Origin: Pseudalkalibacillus hwajinpoensis
GTDB taxonomy: Bacteria > Bacillota > Bacilli > Bacillales > Guptibacillaceae
Direction of reading: 5' to 3'
Assembly (NCBI RefSeq): GCF_015234585.1
Contig: NZ_JADFCM010000003.1
Span: 1-55,498, forward strand
DNA: 55,498 nt
This document shows positions 42,183 through 51,271 of this stretch, piece after piece. Position 1 is the first letter of the stretch, and each line of letters starts with the position of its first letter. The position numbers were made by a program, and so were the translations under genes. The notes beneath the pieces are model-generated. The model searched no databases, was not told the DNA's origin, and was given only the letters and a program-made list of their open reading frames with translations.

Positions 42183-43391
42183 ATGAGCATGATGAGTCGT
42201 CTTGTGGCAACTTACCTTGTTAAGAATGACCAACAATTATCTAAGCGCGCTGAAGCGATCGCCCTTGGATTAACGATTGGGACTTGGACCAATCTACCGT
42301 TATTAGAAAAAGAGCAGTTAAAGAAGCATAAGGGTGAAGTCGTTCACGTAGAGGAAAAAGGGGAAAAGGGCATCATCGCGATTGCTTACCCGACCATCAA
42401 TTTCAGTGCGGATCTACCTGCAATTTTAACAACAGTCATCGGTAAGCTTTCACTTGATGGTGAAATTAAGCTGATTGATTTAGAGTTCTCTGAAGGGTTA
42501 CTAAATCAGTTCCCAGGTCCAGCATTTGGAATAGAAGGTATTCGAAATCTTACAGAAGTATACGATCGACCGCTTGTTATGAGTATTTTCAAAGGAGTTA
42601 TTGGAAAACCGTTAGGCGAATTGCAGGAACAAATGAAACAGCAGTCGCTTGGTCGAGTCGACTTTGTGAAGGACGATGAAATCCTTTTTGAAAATGAGTT
42701 AACCCCTCTGGAAAAGCGAGTACCCGCCTTACGAAAAGTGCTGGATGAAACGGCTGAATTGACAGGAAAGAGAACGCGTTACGCAGTGAATTTAACAGGA
42801 AGAACGTCAAACCTCAGTGATCGAGCAAAGCTTGCTGTGGAATTAGGAGCAGATGCGCTTTTGTTTAATGTTTTTACATATGGACTAGATGCATTGCAAT
42901 CACTTGCAGAGGACCCGGAAATTCCAGTTCCAATCATGGCACACCCTGCTTTCGCTGGTGCAATGGCTGCCTCAAGCACACATGGGGTAAGTTACTCCCT
43001 ATTACTTGGAAAGTTGCTTCGAACTGTTGGGGCAGACTTTTCCCTTTTCCCTTCGCCTTATGGGAGTGTAGCGCTTGATCGAAGAGAGGCGCTCGCAACA
43101 GCAGAAGCCTTAACGAGAAATAATAAGCTGAAAAGAACATTCCCTGTTCCTTCAGCGGGCATTCATCCTGGACTAGTACCGCTTCTTATAAAAGATTTCG
43201 GTATAGACAGTGTGATTAATGCGGGAGGTGGCGTGCACGGGCATCCCGGTGGAGCAGCTGCAGGCGGAAAAGCTTTCCGAGACGCCATTCAAGCTGTTTT
43301 AACAGAGCAACCTCTTGAACAGGCCTCTCAAAATAGTGAGGAACTTCATCAGGCTCTTAATAAGTGGGGGAGCGGGGAGGTAGTGCGATGA
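42183..43391 (+). CDS. mtnW: 2,3-diketo-5-methylthiopentyl-1-phosphate enolase (RuBisCO-like)
   Basis: A 402-residue RuBisCO-like protein that enolises 2,3-diketo-5-methylthiopentyl-1-phosphate but does not fix CO2. RuBisCO large-chain fold landmarks are visible, such as [20 protein letters not shown] in place of the loop before the catalytic Lys, and [21 protein letters not shown] at the phosphate site. Three in-frame ATGs (42183, 42189, 42192) are possible starts; GGAAAGGA lies nearest the later ones. It overlaps mtnX by 4 nt. Confidence 0.95.
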   Translation: MSMMSRLVATYLVKNDQQLSKRAEAIALGLTIGTWTNLPLLEKEQLKKHKGEVVHVEEKGEKGIIAIAYPTINFSADLPAILTTVIGKLSLDGEIKLIDLEFSEGLLNQFPGPAFGIEGIRNLTEVYDRPLVMSIFKGVIGKPLGELQEQMKQQSLGRVDFVKDDEILFENELTPLEKRVPALRKVLDETAELTGKRTRYAVNLTGRTSNLSDRAKLAVELGADALLFNVFTYGLDALQSLAEDPEIPVPIMAHPAFAGAMAASSTHGVSYSLLLGKLLRTVGADFSLFPSPYGSVALDRREALATAEALTRNNKLKRTFPVPSAGIHPGLVPLLIKDFGIDSVINAGGGVHGHPGGAAAGGKAFRDAIQAVLTEQPLEQASQNSEELHQALNKWGSGEVVR

Positions 43392-44086
43392 AGCAGCCGA
43401 TTATTTTTTGCGATTTTGATGGCACCATTACGAAAAGTGATAATATCGTTTCTTTGATGAAACGATTTGCTCCGAAAGAGTGGGAGCAAATAAAAGATGA
43501 TGTTCTCGCCCAAAACCTTTCCATTCGTGAAGGAGTCGGAAGGATGTTTCACTTAATCCCTTCCAATTTGAAACAGGAATTACTCGATTATTTAGTAGCT
43601 ACAACTGAAATCAGACAGGGTTTTAGCGAATTCGTAGACTATACGAGGCATGAAGGGATCGAGCTTTATATCGTCAGCGGAGGGATCGATTTCTTTGTTT
43701 ACCCCCTTCTTAAGCCATTTGGTATTCCAGAAGAAAACATCTTCTGTAATGGTAGTGATTTTACTACTGATACCATCTCAATAACTTGGCCGTATGCCTG
43801 TGGAGATGATTGTACGAAAGATTGCGGTTGTTGCAAGCCAGGTATATTAAATCGTTTTGATAAAAAGGCTAACCGAAAAATTGTGATTGGAGATTCTATT
43901 ACCGATTTAGAAGCTTCAAAGGAAGCAGATTTTGTGTTTGCTAGAGACTATTTAGCGGAGAAGTGTCAAGAACTTGGCATTCCAGCCGTTTTATTTGAAA
44001 CGTTTGATGATATCGTCGAAAAGTTAACTGAAGAAAGGGAGGAGAATCATGTGCCAAGTGGAGAATCGATGGAACGAACTTGCTGA
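43388..44086 (+). CDS. mtnX: 2-hydroxy-3-keto-5-methylthiopentenyl-1-phosphate phosphatase
   Basis: A 232-residue HAD phosphatase that dephosphorylates the MtnW product to the acireductone. Catalytic Asp9 and Asp11 lie in FCDFDGTIT; motif II is in YIVSGG and the motif III/IV region is [11 protein letters not shown] Cys cluster [14 protein letters not shown] in the cap is typical of MtnX. ATG 43388 overlaps the mtnW stop (ATGA), with GGGGAGGTAG upstream. Confidence 0.95.
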   Translation: MKQPIIFCDFDGTITKSDNIVSLMKRFAPKEWEQIKDDVLAQNLSIREGVGRMFHLIPSNLKQELLDYLVATTEIRQGFSEFVDYTRHEGIELYIVSGGIDFFVYPLLKPFGIPEENIFCNGSDFTTDTISITWPYACGDDCTKDCGCCKPGILNRFDKKANRKIVIGDSITDLEASKEADFVFARDYLAEKCQELGIPAVLFETFDDIVEKLTEEREENHVPSGESMERTC

Positions 44087-44672
44087 TATTAAAGATGAAT
44101 TAGCAGCAAGAGATTGGTTCCGTGGAACAAGTGGAAATCTTTCAATTAAGGTAAGTGATTCGCCGCTTCAATTTTTAGTAACGGCTAGTGGAAAGGATAA
44201 AAGAAAACGAACAAAAGAAGATTTCATTCTAGTGGATAGACAAGGGCAGCCAATTGAAGAGACTCTATTGAAACCATCAGCAGAGACCATTATTCATCAG
44301 GCGATCTATTCCAAGACAGATGCAGGCTGTTGCTTGCACGTGCATACAGTTGAAAATAATGTTGTATCTGAACTTTTTGCCGGAGAAGGAGAAGTTACGT
44401 TTCAAGGACTTGAGTTAGTTAAAGCTTTTGGTTTATGGGGACAGAATGACAAAGTGACAGTACCGATTATCGAGAATTCAGCTGATCTTTCTCTACTAGC
44501 TCATGATGTGGTGCACGTGCTTAAGAATGACACGAAAGCCATTTTGATGCGAAACCATGGGATTACGGTATGGGGACGTAATGGTTTTGAAGCAAAAAAA
44601 TATCTGGAAGCATTTGAATTCCTTTTTGAATATCATCTTAAGTTACGAAGCTTTCAAGCAATTGTAAGTTAA
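44049..44672 (+). CDS. mtnB: Methylthioribulose-1-phosphate dehydratase
   Basis: A 207-residue class II aldolase/adducin-fold zinc enzyme that dehydrates methylthioribulose-1-phosphate. Metal-binding histidines lie in [10 protein letters not shown] and in [10 protein letters not shown] near the C-terminus; [10 protein letters not shown] near residue 24 is the family opening. It overlaps mtnX by 38 nt with GGGAGGAG upstream, an unusually long overlap for this operon. Confidence 0.95.
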   Translation: MCQVENRWNELADIKDELAARDWFRGTSGNLSIKVSDSPLQFLVTASGKDKRKRTKEDFILVDRQGQPIEETLLKPSAETIIHQAIYSKTDAGCCLHVHTVENNVVSELFAGEGEVTFQGLELVKAFGLWGQNDKVTVPIIENSADLSLLAHDVVHVLKNDTKAILMRNHGITVWGRNGFEAKKYLEAFEFLFEYHLKLRSFQAIVS

Positions 44673-44723
44673 TCAGTAATCAACAAAGTTTTATTAGCTT
44701 AACAAAAAGAGGAGGAAGCATTA

Positions 44724-45257
44724 ATGGCAGTAATTAAAATACGAAATACAAATGAAGTTATTGAAGGTCAAGATCGAGTAGGGGCATTTCTTCAGAATGA
44801 AGGAGTGTTATATGAACACTGGGATGTTGAGAAGCTACCGACGTCTCTTAAGGGGAATTGTCATGTTACAGAGGAACAGAAAAATGAAATTCTGAGTGTA
44901 TTTGATGATGACATTCGTTCTCTAGCTCAGCGAAATGGATATGGAAACTGGGATGTGGTGGCACTTTCTGAACAAACGCCTGATCTTGATAAGATTCTGA
45001 AAAAGTTTGAACAGGTTCATGTGCATACTGAAGACGAAGTAAGAGCGATAACGGCGGGACATGGGATTTTTATCATTAAAGGTAGCGTGGGGTATTTTGA
45101 TGTTGAGCTCGATCCGGGTGACGTGATTTCTGTACCGGTTGATACACCACACTTCTTTACATTAATGGATGATCGGCAGGTTGTAGCCGTACGCCTTTTC
45201 ATCGATCCATCAGGATGGGTAGCCCATCCATATGAAGAAAAAGAAAGTGTGAAGTGA
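44724..45257 (+). CDS. mtnD: Acireductone dioxygenase
   Basis: A 177-residue cupin that opens the acireductone ring-free enediol with O2 to give 4-methylthio-2-oxobutanoate and formate (Fe form), or an off-pathway split with CO (Ni form). The metal ligands are His99, His101 and Glu105 in VHVHTEDEV and His143 in TPHFFTL. AGAGGAGG precedes the ATG. Last gene of the operon. Confidence 0.95.
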   Translation: MAVIKIRNTNEVIEGQDRVGAFLQNEGVLYEHWDVEKLPTSLKGNCHVTEEQKNEILSVFDDDIRSLAQRNGYGNWDVVALSEQTPDLDKILKKFEQVHVHTEDEVRAITAGHGIFIIKGSVGYFDVELDPGDVISVPVDTPHFFTLMDDRQVVAVRLFIDPSGWVAHPYEEKESVK

Positions 45258-45260
45258 AAA

Positions 45261-45293
45261 AAGGGCCGTGAGCAGTCACGGCCATCATTTTTG
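45261..45293 (+). terminator. Terminator of the mtnWXBD operon
   Basis: GGCCGTGA/TCACGGCC, 8-bp GC-rich stem with a 4-nt loop and T-rich tail. Confidence 0.9.
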
Positions 45294-45310
45294 ATTTTGC
45301 TTCAATCCCT

Positions 45311-45829
45311 TTAGCTACAAAATCCAATTAATTCATTCAGGTCTTTCCAACCAAAGCCGGTTTCTTTAAATGTTTTACCTGCAATTTCTGTTTCTTCCAC
45401 GGCAATTTGAAGTGGATGAAAGCTTTCGTAGAATTGAGAAGCAGGGTTTCCGTTCAGTACCCAAACAAGCATAGACTGATAAGATTCGCTTCTAAGATGT
45501 TTAGCTACCGAGCACAGGAGTTGTTTGCCAACTCCCTTTCCCTGTGCTTCTTCAAGAAGGTATATTGCATAAAGCTCTCCATCGAATTTGTAAGCAGACG
45601 ATCTATTTTTTCCGCCATTCGCAAATCCTATTATTTCCCCTTCTTCGACTGCTACAAAGATAATACTTCCATCTTCAATTCCTTTCCGCCAACGAGCCTC
45701 CCGTATTTGAACGTCTAATGAATTCAAATAGTCTTCTGAGATAAGCGTACGGTAAGTCGTTCTCCAGCTGCTTACATGAACATTTGCTATCGCTAAAGCA
45801 TCATCTACGACCGCTTTTCTGATTTCCAT
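45311..45829 (-). CDS. GNAT N-acetyltransferase
   Basis: A 172-residue GNAT protein. The opening EIRKAVVDDALAIANVHVSSWRTTYRTLIS is typical of a large Bacillus GNAT subgroup; the acetyl-CoA loop is EEAQGKGVGKQLL (about residues 94-106). Substrate unknown. TGGAGGTAATC precedes the ATG. Convergent to the mtnD terminator. Confidence 0.88.
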   Translation of the reverse strand: MEIRKAVVDDALAIANVHVSSWRTTYRTLISEDYLNSLDVQIREARWRKGIEDGSIIFVAVEEGEIIGFANGGKNRSSAYKFDGELYAIYLLEEAQGKGVGKQLLCSVAKHLRSESYQSMLVWVLNGNPASQFYESFHPLQIAVEETEIAGKTFKETGFGWKDLNELIGFCS

Positions 45830-45940
45830 TGATTACCTCCAGGTCAATTTGGTTTTCCTATCAGACTCATTTCGAGAGAGAGGGAATGAATCCTGCTAGT
45901 CGAATATATGAAGTAAGTCATAGTTTAAAGGAAAAGTGAA

Positions 45941-46822
45941 ATGAAAAAAATCATAATAGAAATAGATGGCAGTTATGTTCATGGGTTTGAATGGGGAGAT
46001 AGGAGTCAGCCAACTGTCATTCTTCTTCACGGTTTAACGAACAATGCACTTGGTTTTAGTGAGATGGCAGAAGGTCTTAAGGATTCCTTTCATCTAATCT
46101 CGATTGATCTACCAGGCCATGGTGAGACGCCTCCATTTAATGAAGATAAAAGTTATTCTTTTGAATTTCTAACAGAGTGGCTTCATAAGGTTTGTACATC
46201 ATTAAGTGACGTACCAGTCTGGCTCATTGGGCATTCGTGGGGAGCAGCTCTGGCACTTCAATATAGTAGTCAATTCTCTAAAATGGTAAAAGGTATCGTG
46301 ATGATTGATGGCGGTTATCTTCATTCTTCTGATGATCCGTCACTAACGCTTGAAGAACTTCTAGAACAAATGTCTCAATGGGTGGTAGAAAATCATTACA
46401 GAAAATTGGAAGAATATGAACAAAAGAAGAAAAGGGAAATCGGAAGGTGGAGCAAGGATTTAGAGCAAATGGTACATAGGGATATGGAGGAAAGAAAAAA
46501 TGGCGTAGCCTTAAGGGCTAGTGATAGTACAGTAAGAGCGATTATGGAGTCCCTCTATCAAGAACCATGCAAAGAAATTTTTCATATGGTAAATGTTCCT
46601 ATCTATCTCCTAAGGGCAACACTTCCTGTAGCAGATGAAACTAATAGAAAGCATGCAGCAAACGTGATGCGGAATGAAGTGAAAGGTGAATGTAGAATTG
46701 ACGCTATTCCACAGACAGGTCATGTTCTACATTGGCAAAAACCTAAAGAAGCTTTATATATGGTAGAGAGATGGTTAAAGGAGCAGACAAAGCAAAAGGG
46801 CCATACGCAAGGCCCTGAATAA
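45941..46822 (+). CDS. Alpha/beta hydrolase
   Basis: A 293-residue alpha/beta hydrolase with oxyanion-region HGLTNN, nucleophile Ser99 in GHSWGAA, an inserted charged helical cap (about residues 145-200) and catalytic His in QTGHVLHW. No signal peptide. The substrate (ester, lactone, haloalkane or other) cannot be read from sequence. AAAGGA precedes the ATG. Confidence 0.88.
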   Translation: MKKIIIEIDGSYVHGFEWGDRSQPTVILLHGLTNNALGFSEMAEGLKDSFHLISIDLPGHGETPPFNEDKSYSFEFLTEWLHKVCTSLSDVPVWLIGHSWGAALALQYSSQFSKMVKGIVMIDGGYLHSSDDPSLTLEELLEQMSQWVVENHYRKLEEYEQKKKREIGRWSKDLEQMVHRDMEERKNGVALRASDSTVRAIMESLYQEPCKEIFHMVNVPIYLLRATLPVADETNRKHAANVMRNEVKGECRIDAIPQTGHVLHWQKPKEALYMVERWLKEQTKQKGHTQGPE

Positions 46823-46830
46823 CAGGGGGG

Positions 46831-47904
46831 TTAATTGCCAACCCCCTTTGGAAAAGTGAGCGTAATGATCGTGCCCTTCCCCTTATTACTTTCGATAGTT
46901 AAGTTCCCTTTATGTTTTTTTACTATACGTTTGCATATCGTAAGCCCAAGTCCTGTCCCGTTCTTTTTGGTAGTGAAAAAAGGAGAGCCGAGTTTCTCAA
47001 GCTCTTCATCTGTGATACCGCTACCGTTATCAATGATTCTAATTTGTAATTTATCGTTACATTCTCGGGCTGAGATCGTAATTTCTCCCTCTTCACCGAT
47101 AGCGTCCATCGCATTTTTTATCAAATTAATAAAAACTTGTTTTAATTGATTACTTTCACAATAAATCTCTGGGAGAGAAGAATGGTACTCTTTTGTTAGA
47201 ATGATCGCTTTCATATTAGCCTGGCCATTTAGTAATTCAATGACTTCATCTAATATGAGATCAATTCGATTATAGTTAAAATTTATTTTTGTTGGTTTTG
47301 CAAGAATTAGAAATTCGTCGATGATCTGTTCGATCCGATGAAATTCTGAATCCATGACCTGGGCATAGCGATCAATGTCTTGATCAGTGTTTTTGAACTG
47401 TATTAATTTTAAGAAACCCTTTAAAGAAGTGAGCGGGTTTCGAAGCTCGTGTGCGATCCCGGCTGCAAGTTGTCCAACAATCGATAGCTTTTCGGATTGA
47501 GCAAGGTGCTCTTCATTCATTCTTTTCTCGGTAATATCTTTCGCAATTCCAATGATCCTCGAAACATTTCCCTCTTCTACAAGTGGCACTAGTGTAATAT
47601 CAAATAGCTTGTAGCCCTGTTTCGGGAAAGAATAACCTTCTTCAAATTGAATGGTTTTCTTACGAATAATGGCTTCTTGGAATCTTCTAATCGCTTGTAT
47701 TCCTTGGTCAACCCCTAGAAAGTCTTCGATTCTCCGCCCAGATATGGCTTCTTTGGAAGTCTCATAACTTGCTAGATAAGCTTCATTTACAGCTTCGATT
47801 TCATAATGGTGAACATCGATCACACGAATTTGGAAAATAAGATCTGAAATATGGTGAAAAATAATATCTAAATTCGCATCTTGTAGCTCGCTTCCATTTT
47901 TCAT
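46831..47904 (-). CDS. Orphan cytosolic PAS sensor histidine kinase
   Basis: A 357-residue kinase without membrane segments. PAS/PAC domain (about 12-128), HisKA with His152 in IAHELRNPLTSLKGFLKL, and HATPase_c with NLIKNAMDAI, DNGSGI and GTGLGL. The H-box closely resembles that of the kinase at 27502 and of KinA/KinE-type Spo0F kinases. No response regulator is adjacent, so it may feed the sporulation phosphorelay (inference). ATG with GGGGGAT upstream. Confidence 0.9.
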   Translation of the reverse strand: MKNGSELQDANLDIIFHHISDLIFQIRVIDVHHYEIEAVNEAYLASYETSKEAISGRRIEDFLGVDQGIQAIRRFQEAIIRKKTIQFEEGYSFPKQGYKLFDITLVPLVEEGNVSRIIGIAKDITEKRMNEEHLAQSEKLSIVGQLAAGIAHELRNPLTSLKGFLKLIQFKNTDQDIDRYAQVMDSEFHRIEQIIDEFLILAKPTKINFNYNRIDLILDEVIELLNGQANMKAIILTKEYHSSLPEIYCESNQLKQVFINLIKNAMDAIGEEGEITISARECNDKLQIRIIDNGSGITDEELEKLGSPFFTTKKNGTGLGLTICKRIVKKHKGNLTIESNKGKGTIITLTFPKGVGN

Positions 47905-48165
47905 AGAAATCCCCCATAATCAGCATTTTAACGTAGCACTAATTGGATATTTCTACAAGATATGCGTATCCCCTTCAAATTATGATCGATATTCGTAATA
48001 GTTTGGAATTTTTTGGCGGACGAAGTGGTTGATATGGTAGAAAAAACAGTAATAATAATGGAACCAATTCCAATGAAAGCGCATTGCAATTCAATTGTAC
48101 TTACTATAGAGTTAGAAGAAGTATTTTGAGCGCATTACATTTAGCAAGGGAGGACGGCTTAAAAG

Positions 48166-49338
48166 ATGACCAAAAGAGACTCTGTCTTTTTCCTTAGTCT
48201 GTTCTTGTTCTTTTTTCATGGAGCAAATACAATCATCATTAGCTATATGCCAGTATATTTTCAACAAAGTGGTATGTCAGAGAGTAAAATTGGCTCTATC
48301 CTAGCGATCGGACCCCTTGCAGCCATATTGGCCCAACCGTTTTGGGGTTACATAAGCGATAAATTTGGAACAATTAAAAAGGTTCTACTCGTAACGTTAG
48401 TTGGCGTTGCCATCATTAGCATTTTTCTTCTAACGAACCATAACTATGTGTTTATTCTCATCTCCGCTGCGGCGTTCTATGTTTTTATGTCCCCAACAGG
48501 GGCTCTTGGTGATAGTCTGGCTGTTAAAACAGCAGCTAGCGTGAATAGAAACTTTGGAAGTATTCGAACCTGGGGCTCAATTGGTTTTGCAGTTTCAACT
48601 TTAGTAGTTGGTCAGTTTTTTGCTTTTTTTGGTATAGCTTTTATTTTGGTTCCTTTTATGCTCATGATTTTGCTTGCTTTTTTTACAGCTATGAGAGTAT
48701 CAGATGTCAAAACACATAATAAACCTGTGACTGTATGGGATGCCATACGGATTGGAAAGAATCCTCGATTCCTACTCTTTTTGATTACAATCATGTTTTT
48801 AACCATTCCGCATCGAGCAAATGACAGTTTCATAGGGATTTATATCACGGATCTTGGTGGAAATGAATCTCAAATAGGACTAGCCTGGTTCGTTGCAGTT
48901 GCTAGTGAAGCTCTAATATTTGCGACAAGTCATCTCTGGTTTAGGCGTTTTAATGAAGTGGTCTTTATCTTAATAGCAGGTTTGATCTACGCTGTCAGAT
49001 GGTTAGGATTAGCTTACGTTGGAGGACCTCAAGCAGCGATACTTCTTCAAGTTTTCCACGGCGTGACGTTTGGTGTATTTTACGTTGCGGCCTTTCAATA
49101 CGTGACCAAATTAGTTCCAGAGCATTTACAGGCGACAGGTCATTTATTATTTATTTCTGTGTTTTTTGGTTTGTCTGGCATACTAGGTTCATTGCTTGGA
49201 GGAATGATTTTTGAAGAAACTTCTGGAGCTACTTTGTACAGTGTGATGGGGTACGTGACCTTAATTGGCTGTCTTGCATTACTTTTCTATCGTGCAGTCG
49301 ATAAGAGAAAATCAAAAAGAGACGAAAGTTATGCATAG
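48166..49338 (+). CDS. MFS transporter (MFS_1-like, LacY-related branch)
   Basis: A 390-residue, 12-segment major facilitator. The opening FLFFFHGANTIIISYMPVYFQ, the loop WGYISDKFGTIKKVLL and the late VFHGVTFGVFYVAAFQYV match the MFS_1_like group that includes HcaT and nucleoside or sugar symporters. Substrate unknown. GGGAGGAC precedes the ATG. Monocistronic. Confidence 0.87.
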   Translation: MTKRDSVFFLSLFLFFFHGANTIIISYMPVYFQQSGMSESKIGSILAIGPLAAILAQPFWGYISDKFGTIKKVLLVTLVGVAIISIFLLTNHNYVFILISAAAFYVFMSPTGALGDSLAVKTAASVNRNFGSIRTWGSIGFAVSTLVVGQFFAFFGIAFILVPFMLMILLAFFTAMRVSDVKTHNKPVTVWDAIRIGKNPRFLLFLITIMFLTIPHRANDSFIGIYITDLGGNESQIGLAWFVAVASEALIFATSHLWFRRFNEVVFILIAGLIYAVRWLGLAYVGGPQAAILLQVFHGVTFGVFYVAAFQYVTKLVPEHLQATGHLLFISVFFGLSGILGSLLGGMIFEETSGATLYSVMGYVTLIGCLALLFYRAVDKRKSKRDESYA

Positions 49339-49499
49339 GACAGAAGAGATTCTGGCCTATTTGAATTATCCAGTTATTTCATACCCGAATCGTAACTATA
49401 TAAAACAGTTAGATTAATAGTGATGTAATTCACATAATGTTTTTAGAAGCTCCCTTACAATAAAGGTGTGTTAAGAATAAATAGTGGGGAGTGAGAGAG

Positions 49500-50003
49500 A
49501 TGTTTGTTCATTTTCTAAGAGAAAATAAAGCAGCTGCTGGTATACTCTTTTTTATTCGAATATATCTTGGTTATCAATGGGTGACATCTGGTTGGACAAA
49601 AATCACTAATGGTTTTGATGCAAATGGCTTCTTACAGGGGGCGGTAGCCAACGCTAGTGGTGAGCATCCTGCAGTTCAAGGGTGGTGGGCTACATTCTTA
49701 GAAGTGACAGCAATTCCAAATGTCGATTTCTTTAATGTTTTAATTCCTTGGGGCGAATTCTTTGTTGGCCTAGGATTACTACTTGGAACATTTACAACAC
49801 TTGCCGCTCTTATGGGAGTGATCATGAATTTTGCCTTCCTGTTTAGTGGCACAACAAGTACAAATCCAATGATGGTCATTCTTGGAATGTTATTACTCAT
49901 TGCTGGTTACAATGCAGCTAAAATCGGGTTTGACCGTTGGGTTGTTCCTTATTTAAAGAAGAATATTAAAACACACCAGAGTAAGCCCATTTTCCATCAC
50001 TAA
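49500..50003 (+). CDS. DoxX-family membrane protein
   Basis: A 167-residue protein with four membrane segments and the DoxX pattern FFIRIYLGYQWVTSGWTKI near the N-terminus, then VLIPWGEFFVGLGLLLG. The family includes subunits and relatives of thiosulfate:quinone oxidoreductase and redox-stress partners; the role here is unknown. ATG 49500 is chosen because GGGGAG lies 8 nt before it; a GTG at 49491 overlaps that site. Confidence 0.87.
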   Translation: MFVHFLRENKAAAGILFFIRIYLGYQWVTSGWTKITNGFDANGFLQGAVANASGEHPAVQGWWATFLEVTAIPNVDFFNVLIPWGEFFVGLGLLLGTFTTLAALMGVIMNFAFLFSGTTSTNPMMVILGMLLLIAGYNAAKIGFDRWVVPYLKKNIKTHQSKPIFHH

Positions 50004-50007
50004 AGCG

Positions 50008-50036
50008 AAAGGTTCCGCATAAGAGCGGAGCCTTTT
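50008..50036 (+). terminator. Terminator of the DoxX gene
   Basis: AAAGGTTCCGC/GCGGAGCCTTT, 11 pairs with one G-U, 6-nt loop, T-run. Confidence 0.88.
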
Positions 50037-50277
50037 AAATTTCTATAAGTACGAATCAAACTATTATAAGAAGGTTAGATGAAAAATTGATATTCATCTC
50101 ACTCTTTGTATGTCGAATATTACGATCTTTATTTGTTACCCGATTAGTAAAAAGCCTTCTTCGGAAAATAAATTACATTTAGTTAAAAAAAGACTGACAT
50201 CTGTAATAAATTGTAAAGAGGGGGAGCGAGTGTAACGACGAAAATGGTCTAGTGATAAATAAGTGGGAGGCTAGACT

Positions 50278-50583
50278 ATGATCGGTATTTTCAAAGAAAA
50301 TGAAGAACGTTATTTAAACTGGTATCGTGCTAATCCAGAAGGATATGTATTTAATCATTTTAAAGGGAGCGATCCTGATTATAATAAAATTCATATCGCC
50401 ACATGTCGAACGTTATGGCGACAAAAAGACGCGGGTGTGCGAACGAAAGTTGAAAAGATTTGTTCAAGTAATCTTGATGAACTTATACAAATGACTGCGA
50501 ATGTCAGAGACAAAAAAGGTTTTTCTTTTTGCAAAATTTGCATGACCGACCATGTGATTAAAAATGATCTATCAGTTAATTAA
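50278..50583 (+). CDS. Small Cys/His protein, unknown function
   Basis: A 101-residue protein. It opens NEERYLNWYRANPEGYVFNHF and continues with HIATCRTLWR and a C-terminal CKIC. The W-x4-P-x-G-[FY]-V-x-N ... H-x3-C pattern recalls a small domain I have seen attached to nuclease or restriction-like proteins, but I cannot name it with confidence. Here it stands alone. The His, two central Cys and the CxxC could form a zinc site. GTGGGAGG precedes the ATG. Confidence 0.65.
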   Translation: MIGIFKENEERYLNWYRANPEGYVFNHFKGSDPDYNKIHIATCRTLWRQKDAGVRTKVEKICSSNLDELIQMTANVRDKKGFSFCKICMTDHVIKNDLSVN

Positions 50584-50657
50584 TCATTTTTCTAGACAAT
50601 GGAAGATAATGATAGAATGATACGTAATAGAAAGATGGAATTAGAGAGGGATATAAA

Positions 50658-50984
50658 ATGGGATCTGAAGAGATTGTTATAAAAGGTAAAGTTGTAGATG
50701 ATGAAACTAGATGCCAACATTACTATAGTAAACGGGACATTATTGCGATTAAATTCAAATGTTGTGGTACATATTATCCATGTATCTATTGTCATGAAGA
50801 AACAACGGATCATGCTGTTATAAAGTGGCCCAAACACGAATTTGATGAAAAAGCTGTACATTGTGGGAATTGCAAGTCAGAACTAACGATACAAGAGTAC
50901 ATTTCTTCAAACTCAATTTGTCCATACTGCCAGTCTCTCTTTAATGATGGATGTAAGCTTCACCAACATCTTTACTTTGAGTAG
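50658..50984 (+). CDS. CHY zinc-finger protein
   Basis: A 108-residue CHY-type zinc-finger protein: CQHYYSKRDIIAIKFKCCGTYYPCIYCHEE, then HCGNCKSELTIQEY and CPYC, giving three paired Cys/His sites. Eukaryotic relatives include Hot13 and the CHY finger of Pirh2; the bacterial role is unknown. It starts 75 nt after the preceding small Cys/His gene, so the two may be cotranscribed. GAGAGGGAT precedes the ATG. Confidence 0.88.
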   Translation: MGSEEIVIKGKVVDDETRCQHYYSKRDIIAIKFKCCGTYYPCIYCHEETTDHAVIKWPKHEFDEKAVHCGNCKSELTIQEYISSNSICPYCQSLFNDGCKLHQHLYFE

Positions 50985-51140
50985 ATCGACGCTAAATGAT
51001 TTTCTTTACTTGTGGGTAGTCTGGATGTATTATTATTTCAATCATATTGAGAAATCCTTTATTGTGTCGATAGCATAGGGATTAAGAATAACATCAGGCT
51101 GTGGTAAAAAAAGAATTTTAATGAGCTATATCTTCGTGTC

Positions 51141-51165
51141 AAACACAGATGTCCTGTGTTTTTTC
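51141..51165 (+). terminator. Terminator before the potassium transporter
   Basis: AACACAG, 5-nt loop, CTGTGTT, then a long T-rich run. Confidence 0.9.
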
Positions 51166-51271
51166 TTTTTGTTTACTTCTATATAAATGAATCGTTTTAA
51201 CGCTTTTGATGTGGAAAGTATATTTCAAGGGGTTTGCGTTGCTGTTCCTAAAGAAGAAAGAGGGGTATATC

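Noticed and set aside
48074..48090. cre-like sequence ATGAAAGCGCATTGCAA before the MFS gene
   Set aside because: Two mismatches, both in the conserved CA; too weak to annotate.
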